DNA of 64,000 nt from Sipunculus nudus (Eukaryota; Annelida; Sipuncula; Golfingiida; Sipunculidae). Position numbers and translations under genes: made by a program. The stretch covers positions 20,201,601 through 20,265,600 of the forward strand of contig CM049319.1 of the NCBI GenBank assembly GCA_026874595.1, in the 5' to 3' direction. This document shows, in pieces, positions 1-10,974 of the stretch; the first letter of the stretch is position 1, and the number at the start of each line of letters is the position of its first letter. The notes beneath the pieces were generated by a model. The model was not told where the DNA came from and made no database searches. It saw nothing but the letters and a program-made list of their open reading frames with translations.

Positions 1-171
1 CATTACATAAAAAATAAATAAGTAAATAGATAGATAAAAACATAAAAATAATACATAAAAATACATAAAAATCACACATAACATATTGACTATGCATGTA
101 AAATAAAGCATGTAAAAATGATAAAACAGATAATTCTGCAGGTAAAACACATAATTCAAAACATTAAATTT
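1..171 (-). repeat. LINE 3' UTR and AT-rich tail
   Basis: This AT-rich stretch follows the stop codon of the retrotransposon ORF on the minus strand. It contains several copies of a short TTTTTATGTA-like unit (plus strand tacataaaaa, about positions 40-80), consistent with the simple-repeat tails of CR1/L2-like LINEs. The true 3' end and any target-site duplication lie outside the window or cannot be fixed. Confidence 0.5.
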
Positions 172-600
172 CTAAGAGGGTTGTGAGTTAAAAAGTTTAA
201 TACTGTGTGGTACGAGAGATTTTTTAAAACGAGTTGTTCTGCAGAATATTGTATCTAGGCGTTTACCTGAAGGTAAAAAACGGAACTCTGAATATAGGGG
301 ATGTGTTTTGTCATTCATGACCTTAGATAGGAAGGCCATTGTTTTGGTTTCACAGATTTCCTGGTGTGTGGCAAGAGAAGTAACAGTTATTCTACTACTT
401 CTCTTCCTGGTATTATTCAACTGTTTCTTTAACTTATCAGATATATTTGTAAACCAGCACTCCAGTGAATAAGTAAGGACACTGGAAATTACTGAATTAT
501 AAAACATGGTAATTATGGTTTTGTCAATATTAAGCTTTCTTAGATAATAAAGGTAATATAATCTTTTGTTTGCTTTCTTGGATTGATTCAACACATGCAT
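172..600 (-). pseudogene. LINE ORF2 C-terminal part, frameshifted
   Basis: This is the continuation of the reverse transcriptase ORF after a frameshift close to 590-600, near a repeated CATG. It begins with sequence of the form NQSKKANKRLYYLYYLRKLN, which aligns by eye with the thumb that follows NWKEH in related LINEs. Further matches are WFTNISDKLKKQL and a C-terminal RTTRFKKSLVPHSIKLFN block typical of CR1/L2-like ORFs. It ends at TAG (172-174). The start Met is only the first ATG of the shifted frame and is not a real initiation site. The frame has no internal stop over 142 codons, so the copy is fairly young. Confidence 0.85.
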
Positions 601-1305
601 GTTCTTTCCAATTCAGATTTCTGTCAATAATACATCCTAAGTATTTATAATTTTCTACAATATCAACATCTGCATTTTTGATAGCAACTGGGGTAATTAC
701 AGATTTTAATCTCCTAAAATCAAAGACTACTTCTTTAGTTTTCTTTACATTTAACTGAAGGTAGTGTTCCTCACACCAACCAGTCACATATTGAATGGTT
801 TTCCTGTAGAGCGATTCATCATTCTTGTGTATCAGGCCTATAATGACAGTGTCGTCTGCATATTTGATAATTTTACAATCTGAAAGGCTCACAGACAAAT
901 TATTTGTATATAGAATAAAAAGGACTGCTGACAGAACACAGCCTTGTGGAGCACCAGTATTTATGATTATATCTGAAGAAGTTTCTTTGCTTGTTCTAAC
1001 ATGTTGTCTTCTATCCGAGAGAAAATCTAGAATCCATAGACAGTAGGAAAGAGGAATGTTATATCTACAGAGCTGATTGATCATAATGTGTGGCTGTATT
1101 GTATTGAAGGCTGAAGAATAATCAATGAAAAAAGATCTGGCATAATTTCTGGGGTCCCTGTCTAAGTGTTGATAAATATAATGAGTTAATGTGGCAATTG
1201 CGTCGCTTGTGCATCTGTTGGATGAATATGCAAACTGATGTTGATCTAGCATTGGTTTAACAATTGGAAGTAATTTATTAAGAACTATTCGCTCCAAAGA
1301 TTTAT
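590..1305 (-). pseudogene. LINE reverse transcriptase domain (truncated)
   Basis: This encodes the fingers-palm part of an RNA-directed DNA polymerase. Motif A, FIDYSSAF, lies near 1129-1106 with its catalytic Asp at 1123-1121. Motif B, GAPQGCVLS, lies near 955-929. Motif C, YADD, lies at 862-851, so both catalytic Asp residues are retained. A later stretch near 650-605 (KYLGCIIDRNLNWKEH) is typical of the thumb of this family. The open frame runs artificially upstream into the (TA)n tract as a Tyr-Ile repeat, which is not protein. At the other end the frame leaves the family pattern after NWKEH, where the matching sequence continues in another frame. It is judged inactive because of the truncation and frameshift. 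Reverse transcriptase identity is secure. Confidence 0.9.
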
Positions 1306-1306
1306 T

Positions 1307-1384
<78 letters not shown>
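1306..1384. repeat. (TA)n microsatellite at LINE 5' break
   Basis: An almost pure TA tract with two interruptions (tatg and catata). It abuts the 5' end of the truncated LINE, so it was either the insertion site or arose at the junction. Confidence 0.95.
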
Positions 1385-1386
<2 letters not shown>

Positions 1387-1553
1387 CTAATAAATGTTCG
1401 ATCTGGAAACTTGCCCATCTCATATGCTACTATAAGTTACTCTAAAAATAATGGACATTTTTTTTCCGCCTAAATCTTATTCTATCTGAACAGAATGTAT
1501 GTTTTGGCTAGGATTTGTTATAGGGGCGTGAAGACACACTCCAATGCAGCTGG

Positions 1554-1645
1554 AAAAAAAAATATGAGAAATTTTCCTCGGCCTTTCACCATATATATAA
1601 ACAAAAAATATGAGAAATTATCTCGGCCTTTCACCATGCATATAC
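1554..1645 (+). repeat. 46-bp tandem duplication, two copies
   Basis: Two adjacent copies of a unit containing TATGAGAAAT and CTCGGCCTTTCACCAT, offset by 46 bp, with a few substitutions and indels. Nothing coding is evident. Confidence 0.75.
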
Positions 1646-2714
1646 AGTTTGTCCAATTATATAAAATCTCGGATAATAAAAATAAGGCTTGTGACTAAAC
1701 GTGACAAAGTTTACAGACATGACATTGTTATACACGGCACAGCTGATACCAAGGGAAAGGGAATTGGAACTTATCAGTTTAGTCGCAATATTAAAATATA
1801 TTATTTTCGAACAGCAGTCATAATTAACCTCAGTAGCTTCCTTCAAGCAAAAGCTGTCCTAAAACATTACTTATGACTGCTTGTCCCGTGTATATATAGT
1901 TATCAGCTCTCATACGTCCGCCAGGTGGTGGTAATTTTAAATATTTGTTGCTGTTGGTTGGTTGGGTTGTAATTTACTTTGATTGAATAAAATTTCAACG
2001 GATTTTGATTAAATTTGGTTAAGGATTAAGGTTATACTCAAGAAACCATCGTTAACTTCTGTGGGTCGGAATCTTAATCACGATGATATGCTGCTGTAGA
2101 AGTTTATCCCTATATAATTAGCAAGCTCCCGTTTCTTAAATTACGTACCCGCTGTTAGAAACAATTAAAAACATATAAAATTTCTCTTTGCTCCTTAAAT
2201 AATTCTACATCAATCATCGTGTGAAATGGAGAAAAACTATAGCTAAAAATGGCTTCTCACATATATATGGTACGCCAAATACTGTGAAAATTACAACTAT
2301 ACCTTAAACCGTATTATTTACCTGCAACTTGGAAAAAAAACCTCTTAACCCTTTAACATCCAGTATAATAATATAATAATACATCATTCTTCATACAAAA
2401 TTGATAAAACTTCAGAAATAGTACACGGTGCGCGATAGTTTTTACGCGTAACAGATTCACAGCACGTGTTCAACTCCCTAATCGTATGTAGCGTTACTCA
2501 GATAACTGAACAACTGTCAATGTTTAAATCAGGGATCACGGCAGGCCTAGCTGTTTACCAGCATCTGGGTTCGGATACAGCCATTCTTGATCTAAGTTGT
2601 ACAGCAAGTGTGAACCTAATTGTGTGATCACACACCGAGAATAATCACGCTGGGCTGCTCCCCCTCCAACACCGCCCGCTGAGACGCGCAAACCGTAAAT
2701 GAACCACCGATCAG

Positions 2715-2728
2715 CCAAGATGGCGGCC
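2715..2728 (+). promoter_or_regulatory. YY1-like core-promoter motif
   Basis: The sequence CCAAGATGGCGGCC contains an exact match to the YY1 core AAGATGGCGGC, which in animals often lies just downstream of transcription starts. It sits in a locally GC-rich patch (about 2640-2770), with CAG|GTGTGC, a possible splice donor, about 25 bp downstream. No coding exon could be attached, so it is a promoter candidate only. Confidence 0.35.
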
Positions 2729-3464
2729 TGATCAAACCCAGCTGCACGCAGGTGTGCTTACCGCTGAGTCAGTCGAATTTTGTGGTGTCTTCTAAACGTA
2801 ATATATTTACAACTTCAGCGTACACGGAAGTCCTGATATTTTTATCTGCAGGTTCATTGTAAGCCTGTTATATTTATATTTTGTTTCTTGACTAAATAAT
2901 GGTATGAAATCTTAGGAATTCATGGTGAGCACTTTTCTGGGATGAATGAAAAATAGGTCCTAATAAAATAAAAATGCCATTCAATCACTAAGACTGATAA
3001 ATCCATAGCGAGCCTAAAATTGGTCAAGTTAATATTTTACACACAATATGAGGATTTTTCATTGTTTTTTTTTATACACTTAAAACTTACTGATACGAAT
3101 GGATCACCTTCTTTCCTCTTGTGATTGTTCTTATATCACCGCAAATGAATTTTTTTAAAGATTACATGTACACAGAGAGACAAACTGCATAAAAAAGTTA
3201 TTGTGTAGAGGCTTTAAAGTCAACTATTCATCTGCTTAATCTGTATAATTTTTGTGAATTCTTGATTATTCTGCGTACATATTGAATAACTGTATATAGG
3301 TATAATTCCTGATGAGAAAGGTCCGTAAAAACACTCTTTGTCGTATGACCTTGTAATGACCTTGTTTACCTACGGGCTTTAAGTAAACACGGCACATGCG
3401 TCAATGTTGACTAACAGAAAAAAACCCATGTAACTAAAGGTGGATTTTTGCATAATCTAATACT

Positions 3465-3473
3465 TATAAAAGG
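3465..3473 (+). promoter_or_regulatory. TATA-box-like TATAAAAGG
   Basis: An exact match to the strong TATA consensus. In an AT-rich genome such matches are expected by chance, and no gene start can be tied to it. Confidence 0.15.
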
Positions 3474-3639
3474 AATTCGGTTCATGTTTGTTTATGTTCT
3501 CTAAAACCGCGTTGTGTACAATACTGTGCCATACATCAATTTAAAAGTTATTATCCCCACAGTGACATAGGCGATATGAGAATAAATAATTTTTAATGTA
3601 CATATAATTTTGAGTAATTTTTCCGTTTTTAATTATTAG

Positions 3640-3725
3640 CAAGGAGGTTAGACCGAGCACAGCCGACTCGGAACTGCCCTCGGCAATGACCGGAATGCGT
3701 GCATCGTGGTCACTCAACCTCAAAC
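3640..3725. repeat. GC-rich palindromic segment, possible repeat end
   Basis: A sharply GC-richer block in AT-rich surroundings. It has a short hairpin (CCGAG at 3653-3657 and CTCGG at 3667-3671) and outer GAGGTT..AACCTC arms. This composition is typical of termini of small mobile elements, but no second copy was found in the window. Confidence 0.25.
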
Positions 3726-4298
3726 ACTATTGAGGGCTATTGTTCATATAAATAACGCTTGCTTTCAGTGAGGGTATTGAGCAAGTCTGGCTTTACATTT
3801 GAACGAGGCTGTCACCCACGTGCGTGGTCAGTAAACGAGAAAAACACATGGTTCTCGCTTTATGAAATGGAGAGTTCAACCCAGGAGGATTAATGGCAAA
3901 ACCTAATTCAAAGTCCCAATTTCAGGAACAGGGGTGGGTCGGGGTGCGGAGGAGTGGTGGCCGGGTTTCAGGCCTCAAATTTTGTCTGAAACGATAAAAA
4001 AAGGTTGCGTTGGCTGAAAATGGGATACGGACCCTCTGCATGGAGTCCCGTTGGGTCCGCTAAAACGTCAATAAATTCTGCTTCAGAAAGGCCAGCTGAA
4101 AGGTCACTACATTCTGGTTCATCTGACTTACCGCCAGATGTCACTATTGATGTGTTCGTATTATTTTATCGTGCCCCACATGTTAAAAACACTTAATTGG
4201 ATATTAACAAAACGATCCGCCTGCGCACCGTGGGGTCGGCGTTTTCTGGCCAATATTTTTTAATTTAAGGTTCAAGGGGATTATCTGTAGGTAGTAGC

Positions 4299-4420
4299 CT
4301 ACACTGTTAAAAATTGCCGTAAAATAACGGCGCATAAGACTGTAAATTTACGCCGCTTTGCAATGTAGACGCTCTTGTGCGTTGAATAACGCGCAAATGC
4401 AACGTCAAATGATGAGCGTC
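4299..4420. mobile_element. MITE fragment with CTACACTGTTAAAA end
   Basis: The segment starts with CTACACTGTTAAAAATTGC followed by a GTAAAATAACGG unit. The same terminus, in reverse complement, ends the hairpin-rich element near 12548. Inverted copies of the ACGGCG/CGCCGT type follow. No second terminus was identified nearby, so this is taken as a half element of the same non-autonomous family. Confidence 0.55.
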
Positions 4421-4502
4421 TGTGAAAATGGTGTGACACGTGTGTAAAGCAGACGGTACAGATGAAATAAACCGCGCGTCATGTGATCAGCGGGGCTACT
4501 CA

Positions 4503-4510
4503 TGACGTCA
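4503..4510. promoter_or_regulatory. CRE palindrome TGACGTCA
   Basis: A full cAMP-response-element palindrome. On the minus strand just downstream are a TTCCCGCC (E2F-like) box and an ATG in good context (AAAATGGCTTC) opening a 14-codon frame. Together these could mark a minus-strand promoter with a short first exon. No downstream exon was found. Confidence 0.2.
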
Positions 4511-4744
4511 ACATCCTGGATCTTTTGACTCCACGGCGGGAAGAGAAGCCATTTTTGTCCGTCTGCTGGCTGCTGAAAGTCACAGAAGTTACCCAGCATC
4601 TTTATTGGTAAAATGTTCTACTTTAATATGTAGCCATAAATCTGTGTACTGTGTTAGTTGTTATTTTAATACTGTGTAATAGTGTACGTTGGTAATGGTA
4701 TAGTGGTACGAGGCTAGTCTCGTTCATGTGTTCCCTCAGTGTTT

Positions 4745-4767
4745 GGGGGGGGGGGGGGGGGGGGGGG
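4745..4767. repeat. (G)23 homopolymer
   Basis: An uninterrupted run of 23 G. Proline- or glycine-rich frames read through it are artefacts. Confidence 0.95.
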
Positions 4768-5228
4768 CGATTGTCACTGGCAGAGGTAGAAGAGTGATTG
4801 AGTTGGAAATATATATTATGTAGGCTATATATGTGTATATATATTATATATATACACATTTTATAATATGTGACATTTGTGTGATGTTTATATTATATAT
4901 TAATTAAGTGCAGGTTTTATGTTTCCATTAAATGTCAACTCTAAACCATGTTTAGATTATTAGATAACCTTATATTTCAGTTAACTCAGAAATGGAAACA
5001 AAGTCAAGTTTTCTAATTATTAATATATTACATGTCCAATATATAAAAGTAATTGTTACTTGCTCAATATCAGTGTTGGGGATGATTATATTGACCAATC
5101 CCCCCTTGTTAAAAAAGTGGGGGGGGGGATATATAACCCCCATTCCCTGCATTGATGCCAATGTTTATCATTAATGATTAAGTCTTTTTTAGTTTCAGGG
5201 AATTGCCAATTAGGAAAAAGGAAGCAAA

Positions 5229-5247
5229 CCCCCCCCCCCCCCCCCCC
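5229..5247. repeat. (C)19 homopolymer
   Basis: An uninterrupted C run. A shorter (G) run sits about 100 bp upstream (5119-5128) and a CA-rich stretch follows immediately. Confidence 0.95.
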
Positions 5248-5317
5248 GACCCACAAACACACACACCTGGCCATGTCTGGGTATATATCATGCATGAATG
5301 GTATAAATATACATGTC

Positions 5318-5359
5318 ATATATATATATATATATTTATATATTTATATATATATATAT
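5318..5359. repeat. (TA)n microsatellite, interrupted
   Basis: TA repeats with two TTTA interruptions. Confidence 0.9.
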
Positions 5360-5658
5360 CCCTTAAAGGTGAAATATTGGTAAAGGCACCACTGAAAACA
5401 GTTTTGAATTATTTATTTACTGGATTTTAAATGAGGCCTTGAATAAGGTTTTCCCACTTACATGTCAACCAGAGAAATTAAGATATCAAAGTCCCTTTAT
5501 TTTTTTTAATATTTTTAACAGATGCTTAAACAGAGAGTAAACACAGACCAAACAAATAATTAACAGCTTTGAGACAATTTCCTAAATTTCTTAACATGTT
5601 TTAGAAGAAAAAAATATACCATGCTGGCCAAAGTGCTAACATTTTAGCCAGTCTTTTT

Positions 5659-5685
5659 GAGAGAGAGAGAGAGAGAGGGAGAGAG
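5659..5685. repeat. (GA)n microsatellite
   Basis: A short GA tract with one GGG interruption. Confidence 0.9.
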
Positions 5686-5866
5686 CCTAAAAATTAAGGC
5701 TGCTAAGGCACAGCCAAATACTGTTTATGTTTTCAGAAAATGGTCAAGCATTTCCATCAGTGTGGCAAATTCAAAGAAGATTTGGATACCATCATGGCAA
5801 CTTTCCTATTTCTTAAGAATAGGAATTATGTAAGTTTAAACATCACATAATAATATACTGCCTTTT

Positions 5867-5897
5867 TAGCTCAGCTGACTGTAAGTCATTTGAGCTA
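5867..5897. repeat. Palindrome TAGCTCAGCTGACT..AGTCATTTGAGCTA
   Basis: Near-perfect 14-bp inverted arms around a 3-nt centre. The same palindrome recurs at 6559-6589, 692 bp downstream, so it is the head of a repeat unit. The palindrome is the kind of terminal hairpin found on non-autonomous elements common in molluscs (inference). Confidence 0.65.
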
Positions 5898-5996
5898 CAG
5901 GGAAGACACCACCTCTGTCACTGTCGTTAACTGATACCAGTACTAAAGTTGGTATAGAACTTTCGTTGGAAAACATAGCTGGAAATTTTCCAGAGA

Positions 5997-6020
5997 CCCC
6001 CCCCCCCCCCCCCCCCCCCC
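5997..6020. repeat. (C)24 homopolymer
   Basis: The longest single-base run in the window. Confidence 0.95.
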
Positions 6021-6558
6021 AACTCTGTTGTACAGGGTTGCAATTTCCATTCATAATGTGGGTTGGATTGGGTTTTTGACACCCCCTCACTCACATATAG
6101 GCCTTTGTAATGGGGTATACCACATCTCATCCATCAGTATGCATCAGACTGAGCGCATTTATACTTGTACTAAGATTCAAAATTGGTAGAACTTGCTTTA
6201 TACATGTACTTGTCACACCTTAAAAATAATAACTTTTCAAATAATAGTCAAGTTTATCATCAGGGAACCCGGAAAGATTACGCAGGTTTGCATTATACCT
6301 GTAGCCCTTGTTATATTATAATAGCTAGTATATGTAAATGCAATTACAAATGTTACATCATTTTGTAATATAAAGGCTGTACTGCATATATATTGCTTCC
6401 TATTTATAAATCCTCGTACACATGTGATGCTGTTTTTGCACCTTTCTGTTTATACACTGAGTAAAAACATTTGTTGACCCAATATTTACCATTTTTATAT
6501 GCAATATAGCACTTTTGTTTATTAATTTATATACCTGCACTTACTTTGTAAATATTAT

Positions 6559-6657
6559 TAGCTCAGCTGACTAAAAGTCATCTGAGCTATAGTCGTGGTC
6601 CATTGTCCGTCGTCCGTCCGTCTGTCCGTCTGTCCGTCTGTCCGTCCGTCCGTCCGT
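6559..6657 (+). repeat. Second palindrome plus (GTCC)n block
   Basis: TAGCTCAGCTGACT..AGTCATCTGAGCTA (6559-6589, one mismatch between arms) is followed by a GTCC/GTCT-rich stretch (6601-6657). This palindrome-plus-CCGT arrangement heads the longer repeat that follows. Confidence 0.7.
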
Positions 6658-6689
6658 AGATGTGGCACGTTTTGAAACCGTAAGACCTA

Positions 6690-8000
6690 GGAATCCAAAA
6701 TTCGGCATAATGTTAGATGTCCCCAAGATCTCCTACCAAGCCGAAAACTGGGTCTTTGCAACTTCGTTCCTTTGAGAAATTAAGGAAAAACCTCAATTTT
6801 TTATTAAAAACCTATTTTCACACTTTAGGACTGCCTAATATCAAAACCACTCATCTGTTTTTCCTCATATTTACCATAAATATTCCTCTATATAGTTCCT
6901 ATGTACATGCCAGAAATTATGTCTGTATTATTTAATTTAAAAAAGTTCTGGGCCCAAACATAATGCATTTTGAAAAAAATAAGGAAAGATATTTGATCAC
7001 TTAACACAAAAAATGTTAAAGCTGTGGATCTTTTTTCCAGTAATATAACTTTATTTAATCAAAATTAAATTGTATACCCAAAATTAGATGAAAATCTTTT
7101 AAATTTTTTAAAATATTAATAAAAATAAAAAATTGGTACCTTAAATTTTGCCCAACTTTGACCATGGCACGTTTTTTTCCTGTAAGTACTGTGGATTTAA
7201 TTTTCACAGCATGTTTTTGGCAGCATTTCAACTGTTAACACCAAAAATTTGAAACCAGTTGATCGAAAACTGTAGATTTTAATCAAGTTTTCAAGCACCT
7301 TGTAACATATTGTTTACATCAAGCTAGTGTTATGCAGTTTGCAAAAGCTCAGCTCCCCAGCTTCAGCTCTAAGTTCCTTAAATTCAGCATACAGTTAGAT
7401 GTCTCCAAAATCCCCTACCATGCCAAGAATTTGGTCACTAGGACTTAATATCTTCGAGATATTAATGAAAAACTTCATTTTTCCATTAAAAACCCATTGT
7501 TACACTTCAAGACTGCCTAATATCAAAACCACTGATCTGACTTTAATCATAAACAATATACATATTTTTCATTCTCTATGCACATCCCAGAATGATGTGA
7601 GTATTGCGTAATTGTTTTAAGTTATGGGCCCAAACATAATGGACTTTGTAAAAAATCAAGAAATATATTACTCCCTTAACAAGGGCATTGCTAGAGATTT
7701 TTTTGTCAGGGATGTAACATTATTTAATCAAGATTCAATTGAATACCCAAAATTAGTTCTGAATTTTTCAAATTTTATAAGTTATTAGTATAAATATAAA
7801 ATTAGTACCTTAAATTTTGCCCAACTGTGACCATGGCACGTTTGTTTCCCGTGAGCACTGTTGATATAATTTTCATATCATGCACACATAAGGATTTCAG
7901 CTTTTTAGTTTAGAAAGCTGAAAGAAATTGGCCAAAAATTGTAGCTTTTATTAATGTTTTTTATGAGACCCTGTCAGACTTTGGCTCTCTTCAGCCCCTC
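6690..8000 (+). repeat. Diverged two-copy ~680-bp tandem repeat
   Basis: Two collinear copies (about 6690-7310 and 7375-8000) share many blocks in the same order. Examples are GTTAGATGTC, GACTGCCTAATATCAAAACC, GGGCCCAAACATAATG, TACCTTAAATTTTGCCCAAC and GACCATGGCACG. The offset is 682 bp at the left and 669 bp at the right. Divergence is substantial, so the duplication is old. Short ORFs at 6717 and 7399 are the same noncoding block in both copies. No transposase is encoded. Confidence 0.8.
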
Positions 8001-9280
8001 TTGAGTCACCTGTATGTTGACCTTGTTGACCTTTCATCAAATTATGCACGCTTGAGGCGAGGCATACAGGAATCCAGGCAGCTTATGGCCAGCCACAGTT
8101 GATCCAGGTGTCCAACCCAACTCATCTAGTAGTTTTAACCAACAACATAACAATAAACAACAAATTAATAAATTTTTATTGGTTTTTAATAACAAATTAA
8201 AGAAAAATAGAAAAGGAATTTGTTAGTTTATAATAACAGGAAATTAACTTGCAGTTACTGATGATATAAGAATCTTGTGTCGATGGGTAGAATGTCACAT
8301 ATTCCAAATAACACCATGCAGTCACCTATGGCATTTTTCAGTTCAATTTTAATGATAAGAAGTAAATCATATTATTCATTACTAATCATTAGGGATCATA
8401 TGAAGGAAATTAATGATAGACAAAGATGCAGTTGATAATATTAATCTAGATTCCTACTGTGTCTAGTGTGTACATTGATGTGAAATTAGTCCAAAATGAA
8501 TTTTTTACAGTTATTTTTTAATATAAATAAAGCCATAAAACCAGGTACTTATGATCATTATTTTAATGTGTGAATTTTGTATATTCTGGATTCTCAACAT
8601 CATTGTTTGGTGAAAATTGAATAAATACCAGACATAGAACGAATACTTTGTAATTGTATTTAAATACGAATATGATTATGTACTCCATTATAAAATTTCT
8701 TGCATAAAGAATGGGAATTCAGGTAAAAATGAAAGTATATGAATACTCGTGCAAATACTTTCAAAATGTATTCATGAATGCATTCATGAATATATTCTTT
8801 AATATTATTTTAATAATCATATCAGTTATATTTCATTTTAAAAAATTATATGATTCTCTTATTATTTTTAATAAAAATTATATTTGGGACAATATTTGTA
8901 ATTTTTTTTAATAAATAGTTAAACTCTTATATTATATGTTCTGCTTATAAGTTATATGGCCAAGTCAAAATCTGTGTGACAATAGTACTCCAATTGTTAA
9001 TAAAATAAATGAAATCAATCTTCTTCCCTGTCTCCAAAGGTACTATCAAAATCATACATAAGCTAAACAACAACAACTCATAATACAGCTTATATTTATT
9101 ACCACACAAAACCAGCATGTGCCTCATTTCTAAATAATATTTTTTTATCATATATAACAGCTGAGCGTCGTGACCCATAGGTCCCTTGTTAATATGCCTG
9201 GTGCTGAGATTCTCTTTCGTTGGTTACATGTTTATCAGTTCTGTTTTTATATACTCCTAGAATTTGTTCTACTTGTGCAG
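8001..9280. other. AT-rich stretch, nothing recognised
   Basis: Apart from a short GC-richer block near 8045-8130 with an open frame and a possible donor, no gene or repeat was identified. The block could be a decayed exon but has no supporting acceptor. Confidence 0.4.
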
Positions 9281-10318
9281 GTGTTCAGAGAGCCATACAT
9301 GCATCAATGATTAGAGGAAAGATGACGTAAATGTTCCACGCCTTACCAAACTTAGAGCTGTGAACAAAGTACAAATGCAAGATGTGCAAGGTGCACAACT
9401 ACACTGGCAAGCAGTTGCAGGGTAAATTCCTAGCAGAGAACATTGCAGAAAAGGTACACCAAGGTAAGTTTGAATTTTATCATATTTTCTTTTGTAAAGT
9501 CCATGGCAATTTGAATAAGCTGATGAGTTTAATAATCTGTGAAACAAGTATCTTACATATTGAACATTAGCAGTGATGCTGACCTAAATTCGCCTGCCTG
9601 TTTCTCATTCTCTCCATTCATTTTTATTCTAATAAACTTTTTGGCTTGCTGCTTGATGGAGCTGAGCCACGCTAACCTGACCATCTCTAACCTTACAGTG
9701 TCATTTGTCAAACCTGCTGATTATTGGCTATTTTTTTTTAATTTTTTGCAGTATGGAACATGTTTACTCCCTATAAAACATTGCAGATATTCTGGTTATC
9801 AAATATTCATAATATAATTATTTACAGTTACAATAAATAAATCCAGGCCCATAGCCTTACTGTTAATTACTTCATATTTACACATACTTTCATTTGTACC
9901 TTTAAAAATACATTTTCAGGTCTATTGTCTGTAGAAATCATTCTGGAAAAGGACATTTCATAATCAAATCATCAAATCATGTATTTTTTTCCCATAACCT
10001 TTCATATACGATCAGGTATGCACATTCAAAAGAAGTCTCTTTATTCCAATGAAATATTCTAACTCTCTTATAGATTTTAGAAAGATGGGCACTTAACAGG
10101 AAACAGTATTAATGTTATCTTTATGCAGTGAATAAGTATTAACAAGTATAGTCTTGACCTTTCAGTGTGATGTACATGCTAGGCTTAATTTACTCTGTCA
10201 ATATTTATTTATCTATACAACAGATTTTATGTTAATAATATGGCACATAAAATGAAAAAAATGATTATTAATCGATCAACTTTCATTCACTGAGTATGAT
10301 ATTAAAACTGATTCGTAT

Positions 10319-10368
<50 letters not shown>

Positions 10369-10974
10369 TGCATTGTCTGTGTATTTGTACTTGCAGAAGC
10401 AAATCTCCTTTATACAGGATACTGCCTTCACTGTTTGGAGAATGCAAGGATAATATGGGATTGCAGATGGAGGAGAGGTAATTCTTTCAAAACTATTATA
10501 TTTGTGTTAATATATTCAGCAAGTATTAAAGATAGTTTTAACCTTTTTTTAAGTAAATACATATATAAAGAAAAATGTTGAAATTGTTAATTTTTTGTGG
10601 AAATAGAACAAAATCTTGGCCAGTTATTGTCTGTAATGTAAATGTAAAGATATATTTGATATAATAATGTATAATTATTTTCACTTCTAAAGGTTCCAAT
10701 TGACCATAAGAAAACTATTTTTGTAGTTATTGTTTAAATTTTGTGAAGAAAGAACAAAAGTTTATTTTCTGTAATGTAAATTGATAGAGCATCAGACTTT
10801 GAAAAAAATCTAAAAAAATATAAAAATTAAAGGGATAATTGCACTGAACTATATTCTTGAATATTTCTCTCTTACATTGTTTCATACATTTACAATCTCT
10901 CTTTTCTGTTTATTATTTTGTATGCAGGGAATGAGATCTCCAACACCTGTGAATGTTCAAGATTGGGACTGTAA
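9281..10974 (+). CDS. Putative three-exon small Cys-rich protein or decayed gene
   Basis: Three blocks with canonical borders, 9281-9463 (tgtgcag| .. AAG|gtaagt), 10397-10477 (ttgcag| .. GAG|gtaatt) and 10928-10974 (tatgcag| .. TAA), join in one frame with both introns in phase 1. From the ATG at 9382 the spliced product is 69 residues with Cys at 2, 37, 40, 50, 62 and 64 (CLHC and CEC). One further upstream codon pair makes CKMC. The Cys pairs suggest zinc binding. Codon use in exon 1 looks coding even upstream of the ATG, where the same frame carries TAA and TGA at about 9328 and 9361. It may therefore be either a short gene with that 5' UTR or the 3' end of a larger gene now broken. I do not recognise the family. 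The second intron has a strong pyrimidine tract. The first intron contains a (TA)n tract. Confidence 0.4.
10322..10365. repeat. (TA)n microsatellite in intron
   Basis: A pure TA tract lying about 30 bp upstream of the acceptor of the second exon-like block. Confidence 0.95.

Larger units (their letters stand above)
172..1305 (-). mobile_element. 5'-truncated CR1/L2/Jockey-like LINE fragment
   Basis: A non-LTR retrotransposon fragment on the minus strand, comprising most of a reverse transcriptase domain, the thumb and C-terminal region, and a 3' UTR that continues to position 1. No endonuclease domain is present. The 5' end stops inside a (TA)n tract at 1306-1384, so the copy is strongly 5'-truncated, which is usual for LINEs. 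One frameshift near 590-600 separates two otherwise collinear frames. Motif order and wording (FIDYSSAF, GAPQGCVLS, YADD, then KYLG) fit the CR1/L2/Rex part of the Jockey superfamily. The exact clade would need a phylogeny. Confidence 0.9.
1646..3640. other. Unique AT-rich sequence without recognised gene
   Basis: No convincing exon, RNA gene or repeat was seen here apart from the promoter-like sites at 2715 and 3465. Short ORFs in both strands overlap each other and look like chance. Confidence 0.5.

Noticed and set aside
825-1046. 73-codon plus-strand frame
   Set aside because: Antisense shadow of the LINE reverse transcriptase.
1306-1423. N-terminal Tyr-Ile repeat of the reverse transcriptase frame
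   Set aside because: It is a translation of the (TA)n tract. The homology starts only after it.
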